From positions 25,550-89,549 of the forward strand of contig NZ_JAGDFX010000016.1 of NCBI RefSeq assembly GCF_017498065.1: a stretch of DNA of 64,000 nucleotides. The letters are read 5' to 3'. How positions within the stretch are numbered: position 1 is the first letter of the stretch; the number at the start of each line of letters is the position of its first letter. This stretch comes from Oceanisphaera pacifica (GTDB lineage: Bacteria; Pseudomonadota; Gammaproteobacteria; Enterobacterales; Aeromonadaceae). The notes below the pieces were generated by a model. It did no database searches. It was not told where the DNA came from and worked only from the letters and a program-made list of their open reading frames with translations. The translations under genes and the position numbers were made by a program. Positions 1 through 10,086 of the stretch are shown in pieces.

Positions 1-1
1 G

Positions 2-886
2 AAGTTAAAAAGCCAAGAAGCAGTACTTAGTTCCCTACATGAGTCAATGGCAGTTATCGAGTTTTCAACTGATGGCACTGTGGTGACAGCGAATGACAAC
101 TTTTTAAATGTTATGGGCTATCGGTTAGATGATGTGGTCGGTAAAAAACATGAAATATTTTGTGAACCAAATTTTTATACTCAACATCCTAACTTTTGGC
201 AGGACTTACTATCAGGCACACACAAAGGAGGTCGTTTCAAGCGTATCAATGCGTACGGTGAAGAAGTATGGCTTAGAGCAACCTATAATCCTATCTTTGA
301 TGATAACAATGAAGTCAATCGTATTATTAAGTTTGCTAGTGATATAACCGATAATATCAGGCAAGCAGAGCGTAATATGGCTATTTCAGAGGAGATAGGA
401 GTAATTGCTAGAGAGACTTCAGAGATTGTTGAACAAGGTAATCATTCCCTAAATTCTTCTGTAGAAAGCTCTAGCAAAGTATCCACGGATCTTGAGAATT
501 CGATAGAGATTGTTCAACGTTTAAACGAACAAGCTCATAATATTGAAGAAATTGTTGCCACTATTAGTGGCGTTGCAGATCAAACTAATTTACTTGCGCT
601 CAATGCTGCTATAGAAGCAGCTCGTGCAGGCGAGGCGGGTCGAGGATTTGCTGTTGTTGCCGATGAAGTTAGATTGCTAGCGGGCCGAACTAGTCATGCA
701 ACAGTAGAGATTGGAGACGTTGTGCACGAAAATCGCCGTTTGACAGCCCAAGTCTCATCATCTATATCAGAAGTTAATGATGTCGCATTGCTTAGTCGAG
801 AGCAGGTTCATCAAGTAGAACAAGTGATGACAAAAATACATAGAAGTGTCATGTCAATACAGAGCGCTGCTGCCGATCTATCTTAA
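2..886 (+). CDS. PAS-domain methyl-accepting chemotaxis protein, 5'-truncated by window edge
   Basis: Chemoreceptor of the soluble PAS-MCP type (Aer/BdlA-like). The reading frame stays open from base 2 up to the first Met at 47, and the upstream residues ([15 protein letters not shown]) are a normal lead-in for this family, so the gene begins left of the window. One PAS domain (about residues 1-110 counted from 47) is followed by a short MCP signalling domain with the conserved hairpin [20 protein letters not shown] near residues 180-200, which contacts CheA/CheW. No membrane segment is visible. The signalling domain ends soon after the hairpin, giving a compact receptor. Its ligand (often haem or flavin in such PAS domains) cannot be read from sequence. 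Confidence 0.85.
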   Translation, partial: KLKSQEAVLSSLHESMAVIEFSTDGTVVTANDNFLNVMGYRLDDVVGKKHEIFCEPNFYTQHPNFWQDLLSGTHKGGRFKRINAYGEEVWLRATYNPIFDDNNEVNRIIKFASDITDNIRQAERNMAISEEIGVIARETSEIVEQGNHSLNSSVESSSKVSTDLENSIEIVQRLNEQAHNIEEIVATISGVADQTNLLALNAAIEAARAGEAGRGFAVVADEVRLLAGRTSHATVEIGDVVHENRRLTAQVSSSISEVNDVALLSREQVHQVEQVMTKIHRSVMSIQSAAADLS

Positions 887-991
887 GGCGATGTGATCAG
901 TTGTTATACAGGTAATAGCTAAAGGCTATATCATCATAAGTCACTCCTATTATGGAGTGACCATAATATTAAAAACGTACTGTTTAAACGC

Positions 992-2350
992 TTAGCAAGC
1001 TATGTCTGAGCTAGAGGCTATTTCAACAATCATAGTATCTAACAAACTCAAGACTTCTGATGAGCATGACTTAAGAGTATGCACTAACTCTCTCGATTGC
1101 TGATTATAGCGTTCAGGATCAATGCGTTTATTATTAAAATCTTGTGCTAGCTTAAACAGCTCACGTCCAGCCGCGTGAACTTGAGGATGAACTTGGTTAA
1201 CCAATCGATCGGCATTGCTTAGTTTTAATATTCCTGTAGCGTCTTCACTCGCTAAAAATACACCTAAGCGGCATTGATTATGGTCTCTAACTTCAACCTC
1301 TTTGATTGAATCTTCATTAAAAATAGCATAGCGGATAATTTTATCTACCCAGATGACATGATCTCTTTTTGCGCTTGCTAATGCTAGGCAGGGTGAAATT
1401 ATACGAACATTAGCAAAAATATCATCAGCATCAGTGCGTAGTGGCTCTAGTGCGCTCATAAGACTTTTAAAAATATCGGCTAAAGCATTAGAGTCATCAG
1501 AGTTAGAGCTGACTTGTAGCGCCATATCATGAGCAACTTGACTTTGCTCTTCAGCAGCTGAGGCGATTGCGGTTGCTTGATCAAAGTTTAGATTAGCGGA
1601 ATCTCTCGATTGTTGAATAACGGTAGAGACGCGCTCACGGCTTTCACCTGATTCTTTTACCGCATCAACAGATTGACTCAACCGCTCCTGCACGCCCTCA
1701 GAGCCAACGGTAATCTCATTTACAATCCCATAGATTTCTTTGGCGGCTTCGGCGCTTCGTGCTGCTAGTAGACGCACTTCGTCTGCAACTACAGCAAATC
1801 CTCGACCCGCTTCCCCGGCTCGTGCTGCCTCGATTGCCGCGTTAAGGGCAAGTAAGTTTGTTTGCTCTGAGATGGCATCTACAGTACTTGTAAGAGATTG
1901 GATGCTTTTAGTTTGCTCTGCAAGCTCATTCATTTGCTGATGAGCCTGAGTCAGAGAGAGATCCACTTCTGCGAAACGGGCTTCCATTTCATCTAAAGCA
2001 GAACTAGACTCTCTGGTGTATTCAAGTACGTTAGATGCTTGTTGTAATACATCTTGCCCTAAGTTACCTACTTCTGATGCACTGGCTGACATTTCTTCGA
2101 TTGCGGCTGATAAGGTTTGAATATTACCCACTAAATTATTAATTCGGCGATCAAACTCCAGTGCATTTAAGCCAAGCTCAGAGGTGTGTGACGAGAACTT
2201 TACCAAACCGTTCACAATACCGATCTCTTTTTCGATGCTTTCTTTTAAATAAAGAGATAATGGTAGTAACCATGCTGGTGGACTATTCTTAACCCCACCA
2301 TGTAAAAGTTTCTCGATTGTTATCTTTGTGTTGTTTTTTGTTAGAAACAT
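992..2350 (-). CDS. Methyl-accepting chemotaxis protein with C-terminal CZB zinc-binding domain
   Basis: Cytosolic chemoreceptor of 452 aa without membrane helices. The MCP signalling domain spans roughly residues 60-310, with the hairpin around 164-194. The C-terminal 120 residues match the chemoreceptor zinc-binding (CZB) domain: H331, C360, H388 and H392 are in the expected H...C...HxxxH pattern. CZB domains bind zinc through this 3His/1Cys set and sense zinc or hypochlorite-type oxidants; that is family knowledge. It is transcribed on its own and points toward the neighbouring chemoreceptor. The Met at 2350 has a weak ribosome site, so the exact start is uncertain. Confidence 0.9.
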   Translation of the reverse strand: MFLTKNNTKITIEKLLHGGVKNSPPAWLLPLSLYLKESIEKEIGIVNGLVKFSSHTSELGLNALEFDRRINNLVGNIQTLSAAIEEMSASASEVGNLGQDVLQQASNVLEYTRESSSALDEMEARFAEVDLSLTQAHQQMNELAEQTKSIQSLTSTVDAISEQTNLLALNAAIEAARAGEAGRGFAVVADEVRLLAARSAEAAKEIYGIVNEITVGSEGVQERLSQSVDAVKESGESRERVSTVIQQSRDSANLNFDQATAIASAAEEQSQVAHDMALQVSSNSDDSNALADIFKSLMSALEPLRTDADDIFANVRIISPCLALASAKRDHVIWVDKIIRYAIFNEDSIKEVEVRDHNQCRLGVFLASEDATGILKLSNADRLVNQVHPQVHAAGRELFKLAQDFNNKRIDPERYNQQSRELVHTLKSCSSEVLSLLDTMIVEIASSSDIAC

Positions 2351-2796
2351 AGGCTCGCTTCGTTTTTTATTAGCTTCGATTGATAATACTGTGCCACTGT
2401 GTGCTAGAAATTAATGACAACATTACTGTTATCTAATGAACAATCACTATATGTAATCACTAAAGCTGACTTAACACTCGATCATCTAATACACTTTCAG
2501 TATATCACTCTCTCTTATCGGATAATGTTGAGTTAGTAAAAATGCTGCTCAAGACGCATTTCTTTTATTTAAATCAGTTGATTAGGTACCAGACAGTTTA
2601 CTCAATAAGGTGGACCCGGTGTGCATTTATATGAATTCTTATACAGAGGCTTAACCCCTTATTAGTGATAAGTCACTAGCACTTTTCCATCAAGTTAATA
2701 GTAATTCTATAATTACTACTGGTATAATAGTAGTTTCTAATGTATCTGTTGTGATATGTAGACACAAAGATTTAATAATTTACTGATGGAAAGCTG
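2351..2796. other. Intergenic region between divergent signalling genes
   Basis: AT-rich non-coding stretch between the leftward CZB receptor and the rightward c-di-GMP gene. It must carry both promoters, but no operator or hairpin was recognised and no coding remnant was identified. Confidence 0.4.
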
Positions 2797-4751
2797 ATGA
2801 AGCAAAATACTAATGTAGTCATTACTCAGATCAACAAAAAAATTAACATTTGTATTGCTTTAACCGTTTTTATGGCTGCTGTGGTACTTATATATAGTTT
2901 CGTACTTGTAGAGCAGAAACTTACAGAGCAACCTTTTATCGTATCAAATTTTGTATATTTATTTTTATTTTCCATTATTACATTAGCGTTGCTGGCTGGG
3001 GCTTTCCTGCAAAAGGTGCACCACATTTATGCAAGCTATGAGAGGAAAAAGCAAAGTTTACAAAGCGCTAACAAAAAAGTGGCTGAACTAGAAATGGCGC
3101 TAAATGCGCATGCGATTGTGGCTATTACAGACTCTAGTGGTGTGATCACTCAGGTTAACGATAAGTTTTGTTCCATTTCTCAATACGCTCGCGAAGAGTT
3201 AATAGGCAATACTCACCAGATCATCAACTCAGGAGTGCATAGTAAAGAGTTCTTTAAGGATCTGTGGCAGACGCTTACTCGTAATGAGGTTTGGAATGGT
3301 GATATTTGTAATAGAGCAAAAGATGGTTCGCTATATTGGGTTCATCAACCCTGGTGCCTGTTCTTGGCCAGAGCGGTAAACCGGAACGCTATATCGCCAT
3401 ACGAGCAGACATAACATCAAAAAAGAAAACGGAAGCTAAAAACGAGTATATGGCATTACACGATGCACTCACTGGATTACCTAATCGTAGGTTCATGGCT
3501 GAAAAGCTTAACCTTGCGATATCTAGAAAAGAGAATGAGTCAGGCCATGGTGCCGTTATGCTAATTGACTTAGATAACTTTAAAGAAGTGAATGATATGC
3601 TTGGGCATGGTGTCGGTGATGAGCTTCTTATGCAAACAGCAACTCGATTATCTTCGATCTTGCGTAAAACTGACACCGTAGTGCGTTTTGGTGGTGATGA
3701 ATTTGTTCTTATTTTGAATCACTTAGATGCGGAACGTGATGTAGCAGTGAAAGATGTCAAAAATATAGGGACAAGTATTCAGGCTGAATTAACAGTCCCT
3801 TATCTGCTTGGGGGGCAACAGCTAGAAGTGACACCAAGCATAGGTGTGGCTTTGTTTAATAGTGAGAAAGATGAACCAGAAAACTTGCTTAAAAAGGCAG
3901 ATATAGCACTGTATGCGGCAAAAGAGGCTGGTCGTAATCAGCTGACTATCTTCTCGCCTTTATTACAAGATAAAGCACTTGAGAGAGCATTATTAGTACA
4001 AGATTTACGGCAAGCTCAAGATAAAGACGAGCTTATATTATTTTATCAACCTATTATTGATAGTGAAAAACGGATTAAAGGAGTTGAGGCGCTGTTACGT
4101 TGGGTTCACCCGATTCACGGAATGGTATCTCCAGAAAAATTCATTCCTTTAGCTGAAGAGAACGGCTTAATTGTACCAATAGGCGAGTTAGTATTAGAAA
4201 TGGCTTGTAAGCAATTAGCTAAATGGCAACATGATGATATTCAAAAGACGTTGACTATGGCGGTCAACATTAGTGTCAGACAACTCAACCAACCAAACTT
4301 TGTCGAAATGGTTAAACGTGTGGTTGCAAGAACCGGTATACACGCAAGCAGCCTAACACTTGAGATTACTGAGAGCATCTTTCAGAGGGATGTGAATAGC
4401 GCTATTACTAAAATAAACTCCCTACGAGAAGAGGGGATTAAGTTTTCACTGGACGACTTTGGCACTGGTTATTCATCTCTTACTTACCTAAAACAGCTGC
4501 CTATTGATTACTTAAAAATTGATAAGTCTTTTGTCAATGATATCTTAGAGGATAAGAGTAGCGCGGCCATTGCGGTTGCTATTATTGCTTTGGCAAAGAG
4601 CTTGGAACTCAAAATTGTTGCAGAGGGAATAGAAGATCATCAGCAACTAGATTGGTTATTAGCTAATGGTTGTGATTTTTTCCAAGGCTACCTATTTAGT
4701 CGGCCTCTACATCCTAACAATCTACAATTAACGTTAGAAACAAAGGCGTGA
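2797..4751 (+). pseudogene. PAS-GGDEF-EAL c-di-GMP enzyme split by a one-base frameshift
   Basis: Bifunctional-type diguanylate cyclase/phosphodiesterase. The first part (2797-3414) has two membrane helices (about residues 16-40 and 49-67) and most of a PAS domain. The second (3336-4751, read from a TTG) carries the end of the PAS domain, a GGDEF domain with intact GGDEF signature and an RxxD inhibitory site (RKTD) five residues before it, and an EAL domain with EALLRW, DDFGTGYSSL and AEGIED. The expected PAS ending YWVH-STLVP requires one extra base after codon 3343-3345; its absence shifts the frame. All catalytic motifs are otherwise intact, so this is either a recent one-base deletion or a sequencing error. 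No slippery heptamer is present. Confidence 0.8.
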
Positions 4752-5278
4752 TTGTTATTCTCTGCATAATGAACACCTGACAGGGTAGGATTACACTTCA
4801 ATAGCGGCTATTTAGTCGACAAATATTGTATTACTGTGTGAAATTTTCATCGGCCTACTCAGAAAAAAGCGTCCGATAATTCACGTACTAACACCTGGTG
4901 GATAAACAATAAAAAAGTTAAATCCTGTCCTGGAGTATCTGAAAAAATGGTCGGCACAGTAACTGCGCTTTATAGTAACGCATCTATTTAACATAAATAA
5001 TGTTAAGCGAGGTGTGGTTGTTGTTCCTCTGCGAGCACACTTCCTCTTGAATCCCATTCATGCCGAAAAGCACTCTAATTTCTCTACTATTTAAAATGTT
5101 CGTTTTAACTAGTAGCTTTTATGAAGTACCATTGATGGTAGTAATTAGCCTCACAATTAAAGATATTTAAGGCTTGTAATTGTATGAAAAGTAAACAGCA
5201 TACTAATGCGTTTATGTAGTAACCCTGTATAGCAATGTAGGTACTTTGAAGCTCGTTTAGTTGAGGCTTAAAAATTTT
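4752..5278. other. Intergenic region upstream of the recombinase
   Basis: About 0.5 kb of AT-rich sequence without a convincing gene, tRNA or repeat. A 74-codon leftward reading frame (5105-5329) overlaps the recombinase start and looks random. An attachment site for the downstream recombinase could lie here but cannot be recognised without a second copy. Confidence 0.35.
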
Positions 5279-6256
5279 ATGAGAGAGTCTAACGTTATCA
5301 TTGGAGAAGCTACGATTACTGCAGACCAAGCGATGCTGGTCAACAGCAGTGATTTAAAAGGAGTGGCTCATAATCCTGCAGCGGCTTATCTTATAAGCCT
5401 AAGCTCTAAAAGAAGCAGAACGACTATGGCATCTTTTTTAGGAGTTGCCGCAAGGATGCTTGGCTACCAAGGAATAGCTGACTGTCCTTGGAATACACTA
5501 CAACGATTTCACCTCCAAGCTATTTTAGAGTTACTTACTGCAGCTAACAAAGCGCCGGCTACTATTAATACCTACTTATCTGCTATCAAAGGTGTTGCTT
5601 TTGAGGCGTGGGTAATGAAGCAGATGGATATTGATACCTATCAACAAATAAAGCATGTTCGTTCGGTAAAAGGCTATCGGATCCCGAAAGGGCGCGCACT
5701 TAGTAGGCAAGAAATAAAGGCGCTATTTAAGGTTTGCCAACAAGATAATAGTGCCAAAGGACTACGAGATGCGGCCATTATTAGTGTGTTATTAGGATGT
5801 GGTTTACGGCGTTCTGAGATAGTTGCACTAGACATAGAAAATATAAAAATACGCGATTGTGCATTGAAAGTGATAGGAAAAGGCAACAAAGAACGTCTAT
5901 CTTACATGCCAGAGAGCACATTCGAACGAATAGAGGCATGGACTGAAGAAGTTAGAGGTAACGAGTGTGGGCCACTTTTTACTCGGATCCGGCGTTTTGA
6001 CGATGTCACTATGGTGCGGCTAGCTGACCAGTCAATTCAATATATTTTAGATACAAGAAGGCTTGAAGCTGGGATTGAAAAGTTTACACCGCATGATCTC
6101 CGAAGAACGTTTGCCTCAGAAATGCTCAATAATGCAGAAGATATTATTACAGTTAAAGACGCGATGGGGCACGCCAGTATCACGACAACTGAACAATACG
6201 ATCACCGTGGTAGTGAGCGTCTTAAACGAGCTAGTCAGCGACTAAAATTAGAGTGA
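5279..6256 (+). CDS. Tyrosine recombinase (XerC/D-like phage-type integrase)
   Basis: Site-specific recombinase of 325 aa from the ATG at 5279; an in-frame TTG at 5261 is less likely, and GAGG at 5263-5266 precedes the ATG. The N-terminal SAM-like core-binding domain is followed by the catalytic domain with the family's conserved residues: Arg in GCGLRRSEI, HxxR in HDLRRTF, the GH dipeptide in GHASITTTEQYDH and the nucleophilic Tyr in that same segment. It would cut and rejoin DNA through a 3'-phosphotyrosine. The gene sits seven bases before the next small gene, so the two are probably one transcript. It may serve integration of a mobile region or resolution of plasmid dimers; the sequence does not decide which. 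Confidence 0.88.
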   Translation: MRESNVIIGEATITADQAMLVNSSDLKGVAHNPAAAYLISLSSKRSRTTMASFLGVAARMLGYQGIADCPWNTLQRFHLQAILELLTAANKAPATINTYLSAIKGVAFEAWVMKQMDIDTYQQIKHVRSVKGYRIPKGRALSRQEIKALFKVCQQDNSAKGLRDAAIISVLLGCGLRRSEIVALDIENIKIRDCALKVIGKGNKERLSYMPESTFERIEAWTEEVRGNECGPLFTRIRRFDDVTMVRLADQSIQYILDTRRLEAGIEKFTPHDLRRTFASEMLNNAEDIITVKDAMGHASITTTEQYDHRGSERLKRASQRLKLE

Positions 6257-6262
6257 TAAATC

Positions 6263-6757
6263 ATGAGTGAACAAGTTTTTGGCGAAAGCATGAAGTTCTT
6301 TTCTGATCGGCACCCTGATCCTAATAAAAGGACTGCGCTGAATGTGCAATATACCCTTACTCGTGCCGGCCACCCTACAGTTAGTATAGAAATTGCACCG
6401 ATATATCAAGTCGGTGCGCCTCCCGCATGGACTGAAAAGATAACCGTACAATTGACTCGTACCGAGTTAACTAGCTTTAGTTGTGTATTATTCGAGCTAA
6501 AAAAGGAAGTGAAAAGCTCTTATCATGGTGTAGCGAAGAATAAGAGCATTGCTGTGTATGGAAATGGCCCTTTGGGGTCGGCAATCAACTTAGCCGAAAG
6601 TGGACGCCAGCTACAGCATTTTTTAACTACCGAAGATCGTTTAGAACTAGCTGTATTTGTAGTTAGAAGGCTTTCTGAAGCTTGGAAAGTAGCTCCTTCT
6701 GATACGATAGCACTACTTCGTCAAGCTGCATGGATGGAAAAAGAGGCCACAAGATGA
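6263..6757 (+). CDS. Hypothetical protein co-transcribed with the recombinase
   Basis: 164-aa soluble protein of no family I recognise. It starts six bases after the recombinase stop, so translation is probably coupled. No signal peptide, membrane helix, metal motif or helix-turn-helix is obvious. The C-terminal part is helix-prone and basic-acidic mixed. The tight linkage suggests an accessory role tied to the recombinase, for example directionality control or a cargo function. That is inference only. Confidence 0.65.
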   Translation: MSEQVFGESMKFFSDRHPDPNKRTALNVQYTLTRAGHPTVSIEIAPIYQVGAPPAWTEKITVQLTRTELTSFSCVLFELKKEVKSSYHGVAKNKSIAVYGNGPLGSAINLAESGRQLQHFLTTEDRLELAVFVVRRLSEAWKVAPSDTIALLRQAAWMEKEATR

Positions 6758-6769
6758 TCTGTAAGGCAG

Positions 6770-7540
6770 TTATAAGCGGCTAGCCCGCTTTTTAACTCCA
6801 GAAAAAATGGCTTCACTAATCTCGACTGGAAATCCATCAGGTAATGATGCTCTTACTGTTTCTATAGCGTGATCTATCTTAGATTTTACTTCGTCCATAA
6901 TGTGCTGCATGGCTAACTCATCAAAATTAGCAGCGATTGCTGTAGTTAAAAAGTGTCTTGGAAACAAATTATACCATTTGTATTGACGGCCGGAGGTACC
7001 TGTAAGTGACATAGCCATCTTAATTTTTCGCTCTGATAGACCTGCTCCACCCATCACGGGGTATGTAGAAAGAATATCGTACAAGGGGGTCAGCTTGTAA
7101 GCGCCAGACGGTAATAGAAAAACTGAAAAGTTCTTTGCATGGCCGTCCGTTGCTGCCAGTAGCCAGAATATAAGCTGGGCACGCATAAAAGTAGATCTAT
7201 CTTTATCAGGAGAGATAGAGCCTAATAAGTGGTTCATTATATCAATTATTCCAGGCCCACCATCGTTTTCATATTTCTTCCCAGGTGATACTCCAAGTAC
7301 TTGGCAATAATCTTCTTGTGGGATCCGCATAATCCACTTACCATCTGCAGATAACCTGCGATCAAAGCGTTTGACAGAAAGCGCACGAATGTCACCTACA
7401 TCAAGGATGTCAGCTTCAGCAACTTCTAAGCCTAATTCACTGGCTAGGCGTAAGCACACTAACTCATTTTCAACGCTCGTACTGAGATCAATTACCTGAG
7501 AATGGCTCTGAATGGTTCCGATTGCGGTGGTTTTCAACCC
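6770..7540 (-). pseudogene. HipA-family kinase, C-terminal fragment truncated by IS3 element
   Basis: The about 255 readable residues correspond to the C-terminal catalytic lobe of HipA-type Ser/Thr kinases (toxin of HipBA modules, about 430 aa in full). Visible landmarks are the SVENE segment, LSVKRFDRR, the QEDYCQVLG segment, DGHAKNFS with the catalytic Asp and Asn, and the metal-binding Asp in LTPLYDILS. The N-terminal subdomain and any hipB antitoxin are missing. The reading frame runs straight into the IS end at 7541, and the only start codons left are weak ones such as TTG at 7537. The ATP-binding N-lobe elements are lost, so kinase activity is not expected. Confidence 0.85.
6774..6793 (+). 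terminator. Rho-independent terminator after the recombinase operon
   Basis: AAGCGG and CCGCTT form a 6-bp stem around a 5-base loop, followed by a run of T. It lies 17 bases after the stop of the 164-aa gene and overlaps the 3' end of the convergent hipA fragment. Confidence 0.5.
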
Positions 7541-7556
7541 AGTTGTCCAAATAATA

Positions 7557-8534
7557 CTAACTAAAAGCTATTTTATTTCGTTCCATCTCCTCGAGTTTAC
7601 AAGGGTTAAGTGAGACGGCTGCGGCCACTGCCCAGTTGCGGGTCTTACCTGACCAACGTCGAGGGTTTTGGCGCTTTGCTTCTTCATAAACCTGTGCTCG
7701 TTTTGTTAACACCGCCTGGTCACAGCCTCGGTGTCGAGCTGCGGGTGTGACGAAGTTAATACCACTATGCAAATGCTGTTCGTTATATCCGTACTCAAAC
7801 GCGAGCATCCATTCCCGCAACGTAGTTAATGAAGCGAAGCCCTTAGTTGGCCATGCGGGACAATACTTCACTGTCCGAAACATCGACTCTGAGTACGGGT
7901 TATCGTTACTGACTCGAGGGCGATTGTAAGACATCAACATACCGAGCTCTGCCAATCTTGCTTTCAGCACATACGACTTCATCGGCGCACCATTATCGGA
8001 ATGCAGTACAGGCGGTTTTTGCGTACATCTTTCACGCAATAAAGCACGCTCAACTAGCTGTCGAGCTAGCACTCCTGACTCTTCTTCATGGACTTCCCAT
8101 GCCACTATCTTACGGCTATAAATGTCCAAGATAAGATATAAATACCAGTACTGACCACGCACCAAAGAGGGACAGTAACTAATGTCCCATGTCCATACTT
8201 GATTAGGACCGGTTGCGGTAAAGCTCGTGGGCGGTGTCGCTTTTCGTGGTGTTTTAGCATGACCTCGGTGGTTTAGTTGTTCGTGCTTCTTTAACACTCG
8301 GTAAAAGGTTGATTCCGAGGCGAGGTAAACGCCCTTGTCAGCCAGTAGCGGTACTATTTGCGATGGAGGTAAGCTCTGATATTCCTCCTGATTGCAGAAA
8401 GCTAAAATAGCCGCTTCCTCTGCCTCGGTCAGGGCATGCTTTTGTACTGCTGGCTTAACCAAGGGGCGCTGGTCTTCCAACACAGCGCCATTCTCAGCCC
8501 GCCAGCGTCTCAGGCTACGCTCACTGGTCCCCAT
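7557..8534 (-). CDS. IS3-family transposase OrfB (rve integrase-core)
   Basis: 325 aa from the ATG at 8534. It has a helix-turn-helix-like N-terminus (TSERSLRRW) and a retroviral-type integrase core with the DDE triad: Asp in WTWDISY, Asp in LHSDNG and Glu in NPYSESMFR. The reading frame continues upstream without a stop, giving a natural peptide (LTPLDERTRLLVLLDEAV), through to the slippery site at 8669-8675 in orfA. The active transposase is therefore probably an OrfAB fusion made by -1 frameshifting. The gene looks complete, so the element may still be mobile. Confidence 0.88.
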   Translation of the reverse strand: MGTSERSLRRWRAENGAVLEDQRPLVKPAVQKHALTEAEEAAILAFCNQEEYQSLPPSQIVPLLADKGVYLASESTFYRVLKKHEQLNHRGHAKTPRKATPPTSFTATGPNQVWTWDISYCPSLVRGQYWYLYLILDIYSRKIVAWEVHEEESGVLARQLVERALLRERCTQKPPVLHSDNGAPMKSYVLKARLAELGMLMSYNRPRVSNDNPYSESMFRTVKYCPAWPTKGFASLTTLREWMLAFEYGYNEQHLHSGINFVTPAARHRGCDQAVLTKRAQVYEEAKRQNPRRWSGKTRNWAVAAAVSLNPCKLEEMERNKIAFS

Positions 8535-8620
8535 AAGCGCAGCTGCTTTATAGCGTGGCGCCCCCGCATTTACCGCTTCATCAAGTAATACTAATAGCCT
8601 TGTACGCTCATCCAGAGGAG

Positions 8621-9130
8621 TTAGCTCTCCTCGTCGCTGCCCTGCTCGTTCTCGTACAAGGCTTCCAGCTTTTTTGATAGCACCAAGAGCGCTGTAGTTT
8701 CAGCTAACACCCTGTCTTTACGGCGCATTTCTGACCTGAGTTTTTTAATAGTTCTCTGGTCTTCCTTACGCTGTTTCTGAGCGCTTTTATTGTCATTAGG
8801 CTGGTCGCTTGTGCCCTGGAAGCAGGCTTCTTTCCAAGCTTGTATCTGGCCCGGATATAATCCTTTCTCGCGGCAATAAGTACTGAGTTCAACTTCAGAT
8901 AGTGAAGCAGTTTCAATAATCACAGCCAACTTAGCGTGAGCAGACCAATCATCTTTAGCGCTACGACTCCCCGGCACAGGCACTCCTTGTTCTCGACTCT
9001 GTTTTAACCAACTATACAGGGCTGATTTAGAAATACCTTCTTCTTTAGAAACAGCCATGACACTTCTATTATGTGGTGGCAACAACTGGGTTACCACTTC
9101 GGCTTTACGCTCTTCAGAGTACAATGACAT
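8621..9130 (-). CDS. IS3-family transposase OrfA
   Basis: 169 aa from the ATG at 9130, which has a good ribosome site (GGGAG six bases upstream); a longer frame to 9187 begins inside the terminal repeat and is rejected. The N-terminal helix-turn-helix (YSEERKAEVV...SKSALYSWLK) should bind the IS ends. A coiled-coil-prone stretch near the C-terminus (KEDQRTIKKLRSEMRRKDRV) precedes the frameshift site. The overlap with the OrfB frame is typical of IS3 elements. Confidence 0.88.
   Translation of the reverse strand: MSLYSEERKAEVVTQLLPPHNRSVMAVSKEEGISKSALYSWLKQSREQGVPVPGSRSAKDDWSAHAKLAVIIETASLSEVELSTYCREKGLYPGQIQAWKEACFQGTSDQPNDNKSAQKQRKEDQRTIKKLRSEMRRKDRVLAETTALLVLSKKLEALYENEQGSDEES
8669..8675 (-). 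promoter_or_regulatory. Programmed -1 frameshift heptamer A AAA AAG
   Basis: On the minus strand, orfA codons TCA-AAA-AAG (Ser-Lys-Lys) contain the canonical slippery heptamer A AAA AAG. A -1 slip moves ribosomes into the frame that continues open into OrfB. This is the standard way IS3 elements make the OrfAB transposase. Confidence 0.8.
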
Positions 9131-9189
9131 AATCACTCCCACACCGGCCCTATTAATATACATTAGGCAGAATTGCCAACCGGACAACT

Positions 9190-10086
9190 AGGATGACAGA
9201 GCGGGGTGTTCTTTATGATTTCCTGCAGCACCAAGGTTCTGGCGTCAGCGTCGGAGGCTTCATTGCGGGCAAGCTCAAGCAGCACCTCCGTATCATCGCG
9301 CATGTTTTGCATGGCCCGGCGAATTCGGGCGAGGGTTTTCTGGTCGGCTGGAGACAGGCTTTGTCTTTGTTCGAGCACATTCAGGGCGCCACTCATTACG
9401 GCCAGAGGCGTACGAAGTTCGTGGCTGGCCAGCTTCACAAAGGTTTTTTCCCGTTCGATATGATGCTCAAGCTCTGACAGAAAGCGATTAAACGCCTCGG
9501 CAATGTCGCAAAACTCCTGGTCACGGTAATCCGTGGTGATTTGCGGCATCGGAGTTCCGGGTGTCGTGTCCAGCACTTCACGGGTTAATTTCCTGAAAGG
9601 GCGTACCAGATATCGCGCGCCCGTGCGTGCAACAATAAAACCAACCAGCAGCATTAATCCAGCCACACCAGCCAGAGCCAGTTGAACCAGTGCTTCACGG
9701 TTTTCCATGATCGTAATGTTCTGGGCCAGAAAAAGCTTGCCACCAGGAGCTTCCATTCGTTCCCCGACGACAAGCAGCGTTGTCTGACCTATCTCGACTT
9801 CCCGGGAAAACGGTAAATCGCGGCTCTGAAAATATTCCGGGAGTAAGGCTTCTGCCTCGCCATCAGGCAGAAAAACAACCTCAAGTTGTGCGGTTTTTAC
9901 CGGTTGAAAGCGCCCTTCCCGCAGTTGCCCTTTGAAATACTCAGCCTCCGCCTTGAGTTCCAGTTCAAGAATGGTGTCCTCAACGTCATAAACAAATACT
10001 TCAACAATAAACATCGAGGTTGCTGTGGTGGCCACAATCAGGAAAAACAGGGTTCGGGCCAGGCGCGTGGTCAAGGATGACTTCAT
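9190..10086 (-). pseudogene. Sensor histidine kinase truncated by the IS3 element (ATPase domain lost)
   Basis: The about 300 remaining residues show a first membrane helix (about 10-30), a periplasmic domain (about 31-132), a second helix (about 133-155), a HAMP linker and the HisKA dimerisation domain with phosphoacceptor H222 in SHELRTP. The frame reaches the IS end at 9190 and stops inside it; the whole HATPase_c domain is absent. The protein cannot autophosphorylate, although it might still be phosphorylated by another kinase. It overlaps its response-regulator gene by four bases (ATGA), so it was the cognate kinase of that regulator. Confidence 0.9.

Larger units (their letters stand above)
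7541..9189 (-). mobile_element. IS3-family insertion sequence
   Basis: About 1.65-kb element with two overlapping genes, orfA and orfB. The termini carry a short inverted repeat: AGTTGTCC at 7541-7548 and its complement at 9182-9189; beyond this the ends diverge. Flanking bases (left AACCC, right AGGAT) show no target-site duplication. The two flanks are fragments of unrelated genes, so the element marks a recombination or deletion joint rather than a simple insertion. The exact ends may be a few bases off, since IS3 elements often end in TG...CA. Confidence 0.85.

Noticed and set aside
2797..4751. Programmed frameshifting in the GGDEF-EAL gene
   Set aside because: No slippery heptamer or downstream hairpin at the break; a one-base deletion explains it more simply.
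5105..5329. 74-codon leftward ORF upstream of the recombinase
   Set aside because: Overlaps the recombinase start on the other strand and has no recognisable features.
7536..9194. Target-site duplication around the IS3 element
   Set aside because: The bases on the two sides do not match over 3-5 positions, and the flanking genes are unrelated.
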